Numbered from the stretch's first letter, positions 27,677-36,195 are shown. The stretch: 64,000 nucleotides of DNA from Paenibacillus alba (GCF_013204855.1 NZ_JABMKZ010000042.1:1-64000); one strand, 5' to 3'. The notes: generated by a model not told the origin, from the letters alone. Numbers and translations: made by a program.

Positions 27677-28009
27677 ATGGAACAAATACCAATGCCAATG
27701 CCAATGTGTCCCCGTTTCGAGAAAGCTGTCGAAATTCTCAGCAAACGCTGGACATCGCTCATCGTTTTTCAATTGCTGTCCGGCCCGCAGCGGTTCGCCC
27801 AGATCGACCATGCTCTGCCGAATATTAGCGGCAAGGTCTTATCGGAGCGGTTGAAGGAGCTGGAGCATGAAGGTATTGTACGAAGAGTAGTATTCCCGGA
27901 AATTCCGGTCCGTATTGAATATTCCCTATCTGAGAAAGGGCGGGCATTAGCTCCGATTTTTGGAGAGATCGCGAAGTGGTCTTCCGAATGGCTGCCGGCT
28001 CCGGAATAA
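27677..28009 (+). CDS. HxlR-family transcriptional regulator
   Basis: A 110-residue winged-helix regulator. The N-terminal cysteine in MCPRFEKAVEILSKRW is at the position used as a thiol or quinone sensor in YodB/HypR-type members of this family. The recognition helix lies near SGKVLSERLKELE, and the wing near RRVVFPEIPVRIEYSLSEKG. The ATG at 27677 has GAGGTG six bases upstream; the ATG three bases earlier is less well spaced. The short unusual leader IPMPMPM precedes the cysteine. It faces the dioxygenase-DoxX operon and probably represses it and itself. Confidence 0.9.
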   Translation: MEQIPMPMPMCPRFEKAVEILSKRWTSLIVFQLLSGPQRFAQIDHALPNISGKVLSERLKELEHEGIVRRVVFPEIPVRIEYSLSEKGRALAPIFGEIAKWSSEWLPAPE

Positions 28010-28019
28010 GGGCAACGAT

Positions 28020-28066
28020 AAAAAAAGGTCATCCACCTGCTCAGCAGCAGGTAGATGACCTATTCG
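28020..28066. terminator. bidirectional terminator
   Basis: AGGTCATC-CACCTGCT and AGCAGGTA-GATGACCT form a 16-bp stem with one mismatch and a four-base loop. Six A residues on the left serve as a U-run for the minus strand. It lies between the convergent HxlR and ArsR genes. Confidence 0.88.
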
Positions 28067-28068
28067 TC

Positions 28069-28452
28069 TTATTCAGGTTGATTCGGGTCAACGATTTCCA
28101 AAGCAGCAAAAGAGTTTCCGCCGCTGGTTTCATCGTCAGCTTCCACAAATCGTTTCAGCACGTTTAATTTATTTTCCCAATAACGCTCATAATAAGCTAA
28201 CCAACGCTTCAATTCCATGAGAGGCTCTGCCTCCAGCCTATAGCGGGTCTCGCGGCCAACCTTGCGCTCTTTCACGAGGCCGGCATCGGCGAGGATGCGA
28301 AGATGCTTGGACACCGCGGTGCGGCTTATGGGAAAATGCCCGGAGATGACCGTGACCGGCATCTCTTGTTCACCTAACAGCTGCAGCACCTGACGGCGTG
28401 TCGGATCAGCAATGGCCTGAAAGACATCATGTTTCTGCGATGGGACAGCCAT
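28069..28452 (-). CDS. ArsR-family transcriptional regulator
   Basis: A 127-residue winged-helix regulator: FQAIADPTRRQVLQLL at the N-terminus, the recognition helix in ISRTAVSKHLRILADAGLV and the wing ERKVGRETRYRLE. No metal-binding cysteines are seen, so it is not of the metal-sensing type. The ATG overlaps the end of the SRPBCC gene by four bases beyond its stop (TAAG-ATG), indicating translational coupling. ArsR-SRPBCC gene pairs of this kind are common, and the partner probably modifies or responds to a small ligand. Two GAAACC palindromes upstream of the operon are candidate operators. Confidence 0.9.
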   Translation of the reverse strand: MAVPSQKHDVFQAIADPTRRQVLQLLGEQEMPVTVISGHFPISRTAVSKHLRILADAGLVKERKVGRETRYRLEAEPLMELKRWLAYYERYWENKLNVLKRFVEADDETSGGNSFAALEIVDPNQPE

Positions 28453-28453
28453 C

Positions 28454-28879
28454 TTAGGCCTCGACGTAAGCGGTAAGCGCCTTCGCCAGTCCGCCCCAGC
28501 CCTGCGACATAATCTCGCGAACAATCGTGTGTGGTTGACCAAATTCAGTAACCTTGTTCACATCCCAGCCGGAGTGAGTGAGCGTGAACTCTGTTTGGCC
28601 GTCCAGCTCTGTTAATTCGAACGTGAGGGACCAGTCTTTGCCCCATTCGAACGACAAGCGGTTCGGAGGAGTGACTTCTGTTACTTTACAAGGAGAATTG
28701 CCGAATGGACCAGCTTCCAAAATGAATTCATAGCCAAGCTCAGGCTTGAAATTATTAGGCATGAACCAAGCCGCAATGCCTTCCGGCGTTGCAACGGCGT
28801 TCCAGACCTTTTGAATAGGCGCGTTGAAAACGATCGTTTGCTTAATATCCGGCAGTGTAGGTTGTGTTTGATTTTCCAT
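28454..28879 (-). CDS. SRPBCC (AHSA1-like) domain protein
   Basis: A 141-residue START/AHSA1-like domain. The family core is clear: IVFNAPIQKVWNAVATPEGIAAWFMP, then EFILEAGPFGNSPCKVTEV and WGKDWSLTFELTELDGQTEFTLTHSGW. This fold makes a hydrophobic ligand pocket. The frame opens with a TTG at 28897 that is part of the ribosome binding site GGAGG; the ATG at 28879 is therefore the start. It lies between a DUF3052 gene and the ArsR gene in a tight three-gene operon. Confidence 0.9.
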   Translation of the reverse strand: MENQTQPTLPDIKQTIVFNAPIQKVWNAVATPEGIAAWFMPNNFKPELGYEFILEAGPFGNSPCKVTEVTPPNRLSFEWGKDWSLTFELTELDGQTEFTLTHSGWDVNKVTEFGQPHTIVREIMSQGWGGLAKALTAYVEA

Positions 28880-28904
28880 AAGTTGAAAAGCCTCCAATGA
28901 GTGA

Positions 28905-29285
28905 TTAAGATTTTGTTTTAACCTTGTCTTGATGACGCAAACGCAATGCAGACCATTTCTCGTCTACGGCGACATTGCTTACAATTGTGTAAGGGGAAAT
29001 CTCTTCAATTCGTCTAAGCAAGCTGTCACGGTTGATGTCTGTCTTCACCTTCGAGCTTTGCTTCGGATACGTAATCCAGACGACAGCATCCTCGTTCAGA
29101 TAAGAGATCACTTGCGGTGTAAGTTCTATGACTTCAGCCGCATTATTGACGAAAAACTGAATGAAATCGTAAGTTCCGCTCGGCTCCTCGGAATCTTCAA
29201 TGCCAAGCTTGTAGCCTTCCGGTGCATGAAGCACGAGGGCTCGTCCTTGCTTATAGCGCAGCTTCTTCAGTAATTCCTCTTGCAT
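28905..29285 (-). CDS. DUF3052-like protein
   Basis: A 126-residue soluble protein that resembles DUF3052 family members (degenerate SAM-methyltransferase-like fold): KLRYKQGRALVLHAPEGY, FVNNAAEVIELTPQV, VWITYPKQSSKVKTDINRDSL and VDEKWSALRLR. No catalytic motif can be identified. It is the first gene of the operon with SRPBCC and ArsR, and its promoter region carries the duplicated GAAACC palindromes. Start: ATG after AGGAATG-like A/G-rich sequence. Function unknown. Confidence 0.85.
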   Translation of the reverse strand: MQEELLKKLRYKQGRALVLHAPEGYKLGIEDSEEPSGTYDFIQFFVNNAAEVIELTPQVISYLNEDAVVWITYPKQSSKVKTDINRDSLLRRIEEISPYTIVSNVAVDEKWSALRLRHQDKVKTKS

Positions 29286-29362
29286 CGTTCGTCATTCCTT
29301 TCGTTCATTCACAACGCGTATTGTACCCAGAATGAAGTGATGTGTTGCATTGAAGTGAGAAT

Positions 29363-29413
29363 GCGAAACCTTTTGGTTACACAAAGGATTATACGAAACC
29401 TTTTGGTTTCGTG
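29363..29413. promoter_or_regulatory. two ArsR-type operators ahead of the DUF3052-SRPBCC-ArsR operon
   Basis: GAAACC-TTTT-GGTTAC (29365-29380) and CGAAACC-TTTT-GGTTTCG (29394-29411) are palindromes 30 bp apart, about 80-125 bp before the operon start. The spacing of three helical turns fits two regulator dimers on one DNA face. Autoregulation by the ArsR protein is inferred. Confidence 0.7.
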
Positions 29414-29426
29414 TCAAGAGGGTTTT

Positions 29427-29865
29427 TCACCGCCAAAGCCGATCCGCTTTAACGAAGATCAGCTCCTGAAATTCTATTTTATAAATATCCGGCATGGCCG
29501 TTTCGCAGTACTTTAATGGCTCTTTTTTGAGCGGAGAAAGTTGATTCACCCTCAGGGAATGCATAATGAATATCCGTATATAATTTCAGTTTTGCGTCCT
29601 TGAACGTCCATTCGCTGATCTCACCGAGTTCTCGTTCCTTTAGATCTTCAAATAAGAGAATCTCCTTCTCGCCAGCGGCAGCTTGAATCGTTTGGATCGC
29701 TCTTTCATACGGACTTGAACAGAAAACGTCAATGTCTTCCTTTTTCAAAATTTCGCTTACTTGAAGGGAGTCTAATCTTCCTTTCTCAGATAATCCTCGC
29801 GTTCTCTCCATACCTTCTATGTAAAGTGACTCTGCATGTCTTACGAAGTAAACAAACGTGTTTAT
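29427..29865 (-). pseudogene. decayed histidine-phosphatase gene with ATA at the start and an internal deletion
   Basis: The minus strand encodes a phosphoglycerate-mutase-like (histidine phosphatase) protein. The open frame normally seen begins only at an internal ATG (29811), but 18 codons upstream read INTFVYFVRHAESLYIEG, the catalytic RH-A motif at the family N-terminus. The first codon, where ATG is expected, is ATA (29865-29863) with AGGTAGGG seven bases ahead, and an in-frame TAG precedes it. The frame stops after VLRNGHAGYL (29479), but in another frame MPDIYKIEFQ follows (ending 29427), the family's C-terminal signature. About 45 residues between, including the second catalytic histidine, are missing. 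This is an internal deletion with frameshift, so the product is inactive. Confidence 0.82.
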
Positions 29866-30064
29866 TTGTAATCCCTACCTTCAAATGTAGTGGTGAATCA
29901 CTTCGTTATCCCGAATCGGTTCTGCCACACCGCTTTTACTACAATCATTGGGCATTTCCGGCAAAATGTCTATAGTAGAACTCATGAAACAACGCCAAGT
30001 TTTTTCAACACCCTCTGAATCATGATATAGTGAGAGAAACATAGAGTGGAGTGAGGGAGAATTT

Positions 30065-31051
30065 ATGATACGTTTTGCTGTTATTGGTACCAATTGGATC
30101 ACAGAAGAGTTCATTCACGCTGCCCGTGAGACGGGAGAGTTCGACTTAACTGCTGTTTATTCGCGTACGGAGGAGAAAGCGGCGGAGTTTGCTCAGAAAT
30201 TCGACATTACACATCGATTTACGGATCTGGATGCTTTCGTGCAGAGTGAGGAATTTGATGCTGTTTATATTGCTAGTCCTAACTCACTGCATGCGGAGTA
30301 TGCAATTCATTGTATGAACCATGGCAAGCATGTGATTTGCGAGAAGCCCGCGGCGTCGAATACGGCTGAGCTAACGGCGATGATTCAAGCTGCGCGCAGC
30401 AATGAAGTTGTGTTCATGGAGGCGCTTAAGTCTACACTGCTTCCGAATTTTAAGGCTATTCAAGACAATTTACATAAGTTAGGTAAAATACGGCGTTATT
30501 TTGCAAGCTATTGCCAATATTCCTCACGCTATGATGCGTATAAGCAAGGGACCGTGCTCAATGCGTTTAATCCGATTTTCTCTAATGGATCGATTATGGA
30601 CTTAGGTGTCTACTGTATTTATCCGTTAGCGGTTCTCTTTGGTGCGCCTGACCGTGTGCAAGCTAACGGCGTTTTGCTGGAATCGGGCGTGGATGGCGAG
30701 GGCAGCTTGCTGCTGAGCTACAAGGAAATGGATGCGATTATTATGCACTCGAAAATTTCGAGCTCCTACCTGCCGGCAGAGATTCAAGGTGAGAACGCGA
30801 CAATGGTGATCGACAAAATTAACCAGCCTGAGAAGGTGGAAATCCGCTATCGCGACGGTTCTGTCGAAGATCTGACACAGGTGCAAGCCGCTCGCAATAT
30901 GCGATATGAGGCAGAAGAGTTTATCCGTTTGATTAAAACCAAAACGTTGGAATCTGCAACGAATTCCCATGCGAATTCGCTGATTACGGTGGGGATTATC
31001 GATGAGGCGCGGAAGCAGATGGGCCTTGTGTTTCCGGCTGATCGGAAATAA
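30065..31051 (+). CDS. Gfo/Idh/MocA-family oxidoreductase
   Basis: A 328-residue NAD(P)-dependent sugar or polyol dehydrogenase. The Rossmann start IRFAVIGTNWITEEFIHAA is slightly unusual in that the second glycine of GxGxxG is replaced (GTNWIT), as in several Bacillales members. The catalytic EKPAASN motif is at about residue 94, and the C-terminal alpha/beta domain includes GSIMDLGVYCIYPL with the conserved aspartate and tyrosine. Start: ATG after GAGGGAG. It is a single gene, with no sugar operon beside it, and the substrate is unknown. Confidence 0.9.
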   Translation: MIRFAVIGTNWITEEFIHAARETGEFDLTAVYSRTEEKAAEFAQKFDITHRFTDLDAFVQSEEFDAVYIASPNSLHAEYAIHCMNHGKHVICEKPAASNTAELTAMIQAARSNEVVFMEALKSTLLPNFKAIQDNLHKLGKIRRYFASYCQYSSRYDAYKQGTVLNAFNPIFSNGSIMDLGVYCIYPLAVLFGAPDRVQANGVLLESGVDGEGSLLLSYKEMDAIIMHSKISSSYLPAEIQGENATMVIDKINQPEKVEIRYRDGSVEDLTQVQAARNMRYEAEEFIRLIKTKTLESATNSHANSLITVGIIDEARKQMGLVFPADRK

Positions 31052-31620
31052 AGTCTGCTGAGGTCTGCTGGGGATTCGCGGTTGTGATTTTCTCGCGGGA
31101 AGAGAACAGGTCTTACCTACGCTGAGAGGGAGGGAACCGGAACTATGATCCTCTATCTCGGGGAAAAGGGGCATGTAGGTGGGTTAGGCGGAACTGAGAT
31201 CCTCTATTTGAGAAGAATAGAGCGTTTTGGAGGTGAAAGCCTGGGAATAGGGGAACGTAGTTCCCTATCAGTCGATATTTAGGCAGTTTAGGCTGATTTA
31301 GCGTACTGTAGTTCCGTTTGAGCTGGAATTCAGCTGAAAGGTGATTGCGGGAGAACGCTTCGCCAGTCTCAGGAAGTAATTATACCGGAACCTTCAACTT
31401 CCACTTTTAAAGTGGTGGTTGAAGGTTTTTTTTGGATTTTACGCAGAGAGGAACAGCGAATATTCTATGCGAGGCAATAGGGTCTAAAGGGTGGCATAGG
31501 CGGAACTGTTGAGACGACTATATTGTGTGGTTTTCACAGAAACAGCGGATCTACGATCCCCTGGAGCCGAATTTGTCTGGTTGACGGAGTAGGATAATTC
31601 CGACTATTCCACTAAACTTT
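31052..31620. other. long intergenic region with GCGGAACT-type repeats
   Basis: No gene is seen. Modules related to the repeats at 5.1-5.6 kb recur, for instance GCGGAACT (about 31188) followed by CTCTATTT, and CGTAGTTCC. They look like degenerate copies of the dispersed repeat family. A strong terminator (31391-31433) lies in the middle. Confidence 0.6.
31391..31433 (+). terminator. long terminator hairpin
   Basis: CCTTCAAC...CCACTTT pairs with AAAGTGG...GTTGAAGG (two short mismatched positions), followed by eight T residues. It is 340 bp past the Gfo/Idh gene, so it may end that transcript or an unrecognised RNA from the repeat region. Confidence 0.85.
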
Positions 31621-31621
31621 G

Positions 31622-31650
31622 TTTACAAAGCGAGTGGAAATATTTACAAT
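31622..31650 (+). promoter_or_regulatory. predicted promoter of the LLM-monooxygenase operon
   Basis: TTTACA (31622-31627) and TACAAT (31645-31650) are separated by exactly 17 bp and lie 62 bp before the LLM monooxygenase start. The -35 overlaps the palindrome TTTGTTTACAAA, a possible regulator site. Confidence 0.7.
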
Positions 31651-31712
31651 TAAAGCACGAGGGATCTTTTCACTCTGATAGTCCATTTCATTTACAGGCA
31701 AAGGTGATGATT

Positions 31713-33014
31713 ATGAGTACAACAAATCGAAGAATGATTCTGAATCTCATGCTGCACAATGCCGGATCACATCGGGGAGCATGGCGTCATGCGAGCACGA
31801 AAGTTGAGGAGATCCATGACATCAAGCATTTCCAGCGGCTGGCGCAAAAGGCGGAAGCTGCACGAATCGATTCGCTTTTTCTGGCCGATGGCTTGTCGGT
31901 TGAAGTCAAAGCTGTTCAGCATGGCCCCATATTTGGTTTTGAACCGTTAACGTTATTATCTGCAATTGCGGCGGTGACAGAGAACATTGGATTGATCGCT
32001 ACCATGTCTACCAGCTTCAATGAACCGTATAATGTGGCGAGATTGTTCGCATCACTTGATCATATTAGCGGAGGGCGCGCGGGGTGGAATATGGTGACGA
32101 CGGGGGTGCAGCGAACAGCGCATAATTTCGGGATGGAGCAGTTGCCGTCTCATTCTCAACGCTACGCGAGAGCGCAGGAATTTGCCGATGTCGTGCTCAA
32201 GCTGTGGGATAGCTGGGAAGAAGATGCCCTTGTTCAAGATAAGGTATCGGGTATTTATGCGAATGCCAATAAGGTCCATGATATTCATCATCAGGGGACC
32301 TACTTTACGGTGCGAGGTGCTCTTAACATTATGCGCCCGCCGCAAGGCAGGCCTATTCTTGTGCAGGCAGGCGCTTCAGATGAAGGTAAGAATTTGGCTG
32401 CGCGCTATGCCGAGCTTATTTTTACGGTTCAGCATACGATCGAGGAAGCCAGGCTTTTTTATCAAGATGTGAAAGCAAGGACGGCGAAGGAGGGGCGCTC
32501 TCCGGGCAGCATCAAAATTTTACCTGGTTTGCATGTCATCGTGGGGGCAACGGAAGCTGAAGCCAGGGAGAAGGCAAGCGAGCTAAGTGAGCTGGGCTCC
32601 ATCGAACGTTCCGTAATGTCCCTGTCCAACCTGCTGGGAATCGACTTTTCGGTGTATGCGCTCGATGACCCTTTCCCTGAACTGCCGGAATCAACTCAAG
32701 TCAATGCGTATCAAACTTTCTATCAAATGGTGCTTAAAATTGTGCAAAAGGAGCAGCTGACGCTGCGGGAATTTTTGACGAAACATTGGATCGGAAATGG
32801 TCAGCTCTGTATTGCGGGTACGGCCGAGCAAATAGCCGACGTGATGGAGGAATGGTATACGACCGGTGCGGCGGATGGCTTTAGTGTGATGCCTCAGCTG
32901 TCTTTTGGGGGCGTGGAGGATTTTCTGGATCGGGTCGTCCCAGAATTGCAGCGAAGAGGCTTGTTTCCGGAATCCTATACGGGCCGTACATTGCGTGAGA
33001 ATTTAGGTCTATAA
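31713..33014 (+). CDS. LLM-class flavin monooxygenase (NtaA/SnaA/DszA group)
   Basis: A 433-residue member of the two-component FMNH2-dependent monooxygenases. Typical stretches are MILNLMLHNAGSHRGAWRH, SLFLADGL, FEPLTLLSAIAAVTENIGL, LDHISGGRAGWNMVTT and RPILVQAGASDEGKNLAARYAELIF. Relatives oxidise nitrilotriacetate or EDTA (C-N cleavage), dibenzothiophene sulfone and S-(2-succino)cysteine derivatives (C-S cleavage). A flavin reductase is not encoded nearby. The ATG at 31713 lies six bases after AAGGTG; the open frame from 31704 is less likely. It is the first gene of a unit with a rhodanese, a thioredoxin-like protein and an argininosuccinate-lyase-like enzyme. Confidence 0.9.
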   Translation: MSTTNRRMILNLMLHNAGSHRGAWRHASTKVEEIHDIKHFQRLAQKAEAARIDSLFLADGLSVEVKAVQHGPIFGFEPLTLLSAIAAVTENIGLIATMSTSFNEPYNVARLFASLDHISGGRAGWNMVTTGVQRTAHNFGMEQLPSHSQRYARAQEFADVVLKLWDSWEEDALVQDKVSGIYANANKVHDIHHQGTYFTVRGALNIMRPPQGRPILVQAGASDEGKNLAARYAELIFTVQHTIEEARLFYQDVKARTAKEGRSPGSIKILPGLHVIVGATEAEAREKASELSELGSIERSVMSLSNLLGIDFSVYALDDPFPELPESTQVNAYQTFYQMVLKIVQKEQLTLREFLTKHWIGNGQLCIAGTAEQIADVMEEWYTTGAADGFSVMPQLSFGGVEDFLDRVVPELQRRGLFPESYTGRTLRENLGL

Positions 33015-33038
33015 TAGGGAAAAAAGGGGGAATTAGCT

Positions 33039-33881
33039 ATGACCATTGCTAATGAGTACGAACAGTCCGGTTATCCTAACCAACAGTTGCTGGTCGATGC
33101 CCAGTGGGTGAAAGATAACAGCAGCAACCGAGATATCGTTGTTTTGGATACGCGAACGCAAGGCTATGAATCCGGGCATATCCCTGGAGCTATCAGCTTG
33201 CCTGTGAAGGTAGTAAAGGATGCAGAACGTTCTGCCTTCGCTGCTCCAGAAATTATTCAACGCGAGCTTCAGAAACGCGGAGTTAGTGGGGATACAACGA
33301 TTATCGTGTACGACGATGGAGCGGGTGTTTTTGCGACGCGCATCTTCTATGTGCTGGAATATTTCGGGCTGAAGGATCGCGTGAAATTGCTGCACGGCGG
33401 ATACACCGCTTGGCTTGCAGCAGGCAATGCGGTGTCAACACAAGCTGCAGAGGTAACAGAAGGAAGGATTAATCTGGCTGCTCAAGATCAGCTAGTCGTT
33501 ACCAAAGAGAGTATACAAAAGGGTGTGGATAACGCCATTTTATTGGATGCTCGCTCAGCGCTCGAGTATACGGGTGCCGATCAGCGTACGAATCGGAAGG
33601 GCGGCCATCTCAAGGGCGCGGTTCATAAAGAGTGGAAGGATGCGCTAGGCCCTGCCGACGGCAACGGTATTGTGCATTTCAAGGATTACACAACATTAAA
33701 GCAAGAATTCGAAACGCTTGGCGTGCGACCAGGCCATACGATTATTCCTTATTGCCAATCGAATCAGCGGGGAGCACACACGTATTTTATTTTACGATTA
33801 ATGGGTTATCCAGATATTCGCCCCTATGAGGGTTCATGGGATGAGTGGGGAAATGATGAGCATACGGAATGTGTCCGATGA
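33039..33881 (+). CDS. rhodanese-type sulfurtransferase, two domains
   Basis: A 280-residue thiosulfate/mercaptopyruvate sulfurtransferase-like protein. The first rhodanese domain is catalytically silent (YDDGAGVFATR in place of the active loop); the second has the active cysteine in YCQSNQRGAHTY (about residue 240). Family features: LDTRTQGYESGHIPGAISLP and LLHGGYTAWLAAGN, and LDARSALEYTG near the second domain's start. The persulfide it forms could pass sulfur released from an organosulfur substrate to acceptors. It follows the monooxygenase by 24 bp with AGGGGG ahead, so it is co-transcribed. Its presence argues for sulfur chemistry in this cluster. Confidence 0.9.
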   Translation: MTIANEYEQSGYPNQQLLVDAQWVKDNSSNRDIVVLDTRTQGYESGHIPGAISLPVKVVKDAERSAFAAPEIIQRELQKRGVSGDTTIIVYDDGAGVFATRIFYVLEYFGLKDRVKLLHGGYTAWLAAGNAVSTQAAEVTEGRINLAAQDQLVVTKESIQKGVDNAILLDARSALEYTGADQRTNRKGGHLKGAVHKEWKDALGPADGNGIVHFKDYTTLKQEFETLGVRPGHTIIPYCQSNQRGAHTYFILRLMGYPDIRPYEGSWDEWGNDEHTECVR

Positions 33882-33992
33882 AGGTTGAATAGAGAAGATC
33901 TATTTGACAGAATTTAGGGGGCGGTGTTACCATTCGTTAATAACCAAGTAAACAAATTGGAATTTAACAAATTGGCAACAGGAGGATGACCG

Positions 33993-34613
33993 ATGAGCAT
34001 TCAAAAAGTAACGGGCATTTCGCAAGAACGCAGGGAAAGAGCGTTTGGGGAAGCTTTGTCGTATCCGCAATTTATTGCAACTGCCCAAGTAAATGTCGAC
34101 AGGCTGCAAGACAATTACGATCATTATGCATTAAGTGAGCAAGAGCTTGCCTATTTCGCAGGGCTGGCTGAGCCTGTTCATGTGTTGGTTCTGGCTCATG
34201 ACTGGTGTGGAGATGTTGTTGCCAATTTGCCGCTGTTTGCCAAGATTGAACAAGTGACAGGCAAGCTGAAGCTGCATATTTTGCTGCGTGACCCGGATAA
34301 CCAAGATATTGCCGCCGCTTATTTGCAAGAGGATGGAAAAAATCATATTCCTACTTATGTCTTTTTTGATGAAGCGGGGGAAGAACTTGGCGTATTTATT
34401 GAACGCCCTGATGTAATAACGGCTCGTATTCGAGATTGGAAAGATGAATTCTGGGAGCAGCATCCGCAGTGGCAGGGGCGGAATCTATCGCTTGCAGAAT
34501 TAGATGAAGATGTGCGCAAAGCTTTTCTCGATTATTTGAAAGAGCAGCGTCCCAAAGAACGCAATCAGGAGCAAACGGCCATTATTGAATTTTTGCGCAC
34601 GATTCTTAACTAG
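33993..34613 (+). CDS. thioredoxin-fold protein (thioredoxin_9-like)
   Basis: A 206-residue cytoplasmic thioredoxin-fold protein. The usual CxxC is replaced by WCGDVV (about residue 70), so only one cysteine is at the active position. The rest fits the fold: LVLAHDWCGDVVANLPLFAKI, then HILLRDPDNQDIAAAY, and HIPTYVFFDEAGEELG with the cis-proline. Proteins of this sort are found widely in Bacillales and their role is unclear; a monothiol redox or persulfide-handling role is plausible here. The start ATG follows AGGAGGAT. It lies 110 bp after the rhodanese and 12 bp before the lyase gene. Confidence 0.85.
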   Translation: MSIQKVTGISQERRERAFGEALSYPQFIATAQVNVDRLQDNYDHYALSEQELAYFAGLAEPVHVLVLAHDWCGDVVANLPLFAKIEQVTGKLKLHILLRDPDNQDIAAAYLQEDGKNHIPTYVFFDEAGEELGVFIERPDVITARIRDWKDEFWEQHPQWQGRNLSLAELDEDVRKAFLDYLKEQRPKERNQEQTAIIEFLRTILN

Positions 34614-34625
34614 GAGGAGTTTCCG

Positions 34626-36131
34626 ATGCCTAATCCAGCAGCTCCGGCATTAGATCAGAATCATGCTTTCCCAGGCAAAACGTATGCGGAAGTGGTGTTA
34701 AGTCCTGCCTACGACCACGCCAAAGAGCAATTGCTAAGCCCGATGCTGGACATTCACAGAGCCCATTTGATTATGCTTCGCGAACAATCTTTAATTGATG
34801 AACAAGATGCCGACGCCATTGGGCGCGCTCTCCAAGCGTTAGATGCCGAGCGGCTTCGCGGAGCTTCCTATACGGGGGAATTTGAGGATCTGTTTTTTGA
34901 AGTGGAGCAGGAGCTTCACTTGTTGGCTGGCGAAGCGGCAGGCAATCTGCACATCGGGCGCAGCCGCAATGATATGGGGATCGCGATTTATCGGCTCACG
35001 CTAAGAGAAAAGTTGCTGCATACGTTGGAATCCGCCTTATTTCTGGAAGAGCATCTGCTGCAGTTTGCGCGTTCGCATGTGGATACGATCATGATTGGCT
35101 ATACGCATACCCAGCAAGCTCAGCCAACAACGTTAGGCCACTATACGGCAGCTGTATCGGATAGTTTAAGTCGCGATATTCGCCGCTTGCAGAATGCGTA
35201 TGCGAATTGCAACCGCAGCAGCATGGGAGCGGCAGCGTTAACGACATCCGGATTTCCGCTTAACAGGCAGCGGATGGCCGAGCTGCTGGCTTTCGATGGT
35301 CTGATCGAGAATGCGTACGATGCCGTGAGCGGAGCCGACTATGTCGGTGAAATCGCCACGAGTGTGCAGCTTGCAGCGATTAATCTGGGTCGTTTCATTC
35401 AAGAGCTGCTGCTGTGGAGTACGCAGGAATTCGCGGTGCTGCAGGTGGCGGCGCCCTATGTGCAAATTAGCTCGATCATGCCGCAGAAACGAAATCCGGT
35501 TTCGATTGAGCATATGAGGTCACTCTTGTCCAGTTGTGTTGGTCTTACACAAACGGTTTTAAGTATGATACATAATACACCTTTCGGCGATATTGTTGAT
35601 ACGGAAGACGATATGCAGCCGTACGCCTGGAAAAGTCTTGCCGTTCTCTCATCGGTGTATCGGCTCTTGGCGAATGTGATTGTAACGCTATCCATCAATA
35701 AGGAGGCGCTGGAGGCCAGAGCAGAAGCAAGCTTCTCTACCGTCACGGAGCTGGCAGATACTTTGGTGCGGGAGGAGAAGCTTTCCTTCCGCACGGCCCA
35801 TCATATCGTCAGTGCTTCTGTGCGCAAAGCGCTGGCTAATGGCAATGACAAACGATTCTTGACCTTGGATGTGCTGAACGAGTCAGCGCTGGAGGTCATT
35901 GGCAGGAAGTTGTCATTCAACGAGGAGACACTAGCGCTGGCATTGAACGCCAAACATTTCGTTCAGATCAGGACATTGATCGGAGGACCCAACGCCAATG
36001 AGGTGGAGCGGGCCTTGCATGGACAGACACAGCGATTAAATCATGATCAAGCTTGGCTCACCGATAAAAGAAGAGCCATACGCGCCGCACAAGAGGACGT
36101 TGAGCGCGAGCTTCAAAAGCTGTTCCTATAA
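34626..36131 (+). CDS. argininosuccinate-lyase-like enzyme of the fumarase/aspartase superfamily
   Basis: A 501-residue enzyme, about 35-40 residues longer than typical ArgH. Superfamily blocks are GRSRNDMG (about residue 111), TQQAQPTTLGHY with the catalytic-region residues, and the signature SSIMPQKRNP (about 282-291) with the serine of the flexible loop. These enzymes eliminate fumarate from N- or S-succinyl compounds. No argG or other arginine gene is near, while a flavin monooxygenase, rhodanese and thioredoxin-like protein are in the same operon, so a housekeeping ArgH role is unlikely. EDDS lyase and S-(2-succino) lyase, both of this superfamily, are better candidate models. Strong ribosome binding site (AGGAGG). 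Confidence 0.85.
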   Translation: MPNPAAPALDQNHAFPGKTYAEVVLSPAYDHAKEQLLSPMLDIHRAHLIMLREQSLIDEQDADAIGRALQALDAERLRGASYTGEFEDLFFEVEQELHLLAGEAAGNLHIGRSRNDMGIAIYRLTLREKLLHTLESALFLEEHLLQFARSHVDTIMIGYTHTQQAQPTTLGHYTAAVSDSLSRDIRRLQNAYANCNRSSMGAAALTTSGFPLNRQRMAELLAFDGLIENAYDAVSGADYVGEIATSVQLAAINLGRFIQELLLWSTQEFAVLQVAAPYVQISSIMPQKRNPVSIEHMRSLLSSCVGLTQTVLSMIHNTPFGDIVDTEDDMQPYAWKSLAVLSSVYRLLANVIVTLSINKEALEARAEASFSTVTELADTLVREEKLSFRTAHHIVSASVRKALANGNDKRFLTLDVLNESALEVIGRKLSFNEETLALALNAKHFVQIRTLIGGPNANEVERALHGQTQRLNHDQAWLTDKRRAIRAAQEDVERELQKLFL

Positions 36132-36148
36132 GAATTGACCGGACACCC

Positions 36149-36195
36149 GGAGATGAGTTTTCTTCTGTTGAGAAGATAGGGCACATCTCCTTTTT
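36149..36195 (+). terminator. terminator after the lyase gene
   Basis: GGAGATG (36149) pairs with CATCTCC (36184), with an inner TCTTCT/AGAAGA stem, followed by five T residues. It separates the enzyme operon from the amidohydrolase-transporter operon, possibly with read-through. Confidence 0.85.

Noticed and set aside
29881..30114. 77-codon minus-strand frame upstream of the phosphatase pseudogene
   Set aside because: No ribosome binding site at a sensible start, no known motif, and it overlaps the Gfo/Idh start region.
34626..36131. argH (argininosuccinate lyase for arginine biosynthesis)
   Set aside because: No argG or other arginine genes nearby, greater length, and company of monooxygenase and rhodanese; assigned only to the superfamily.
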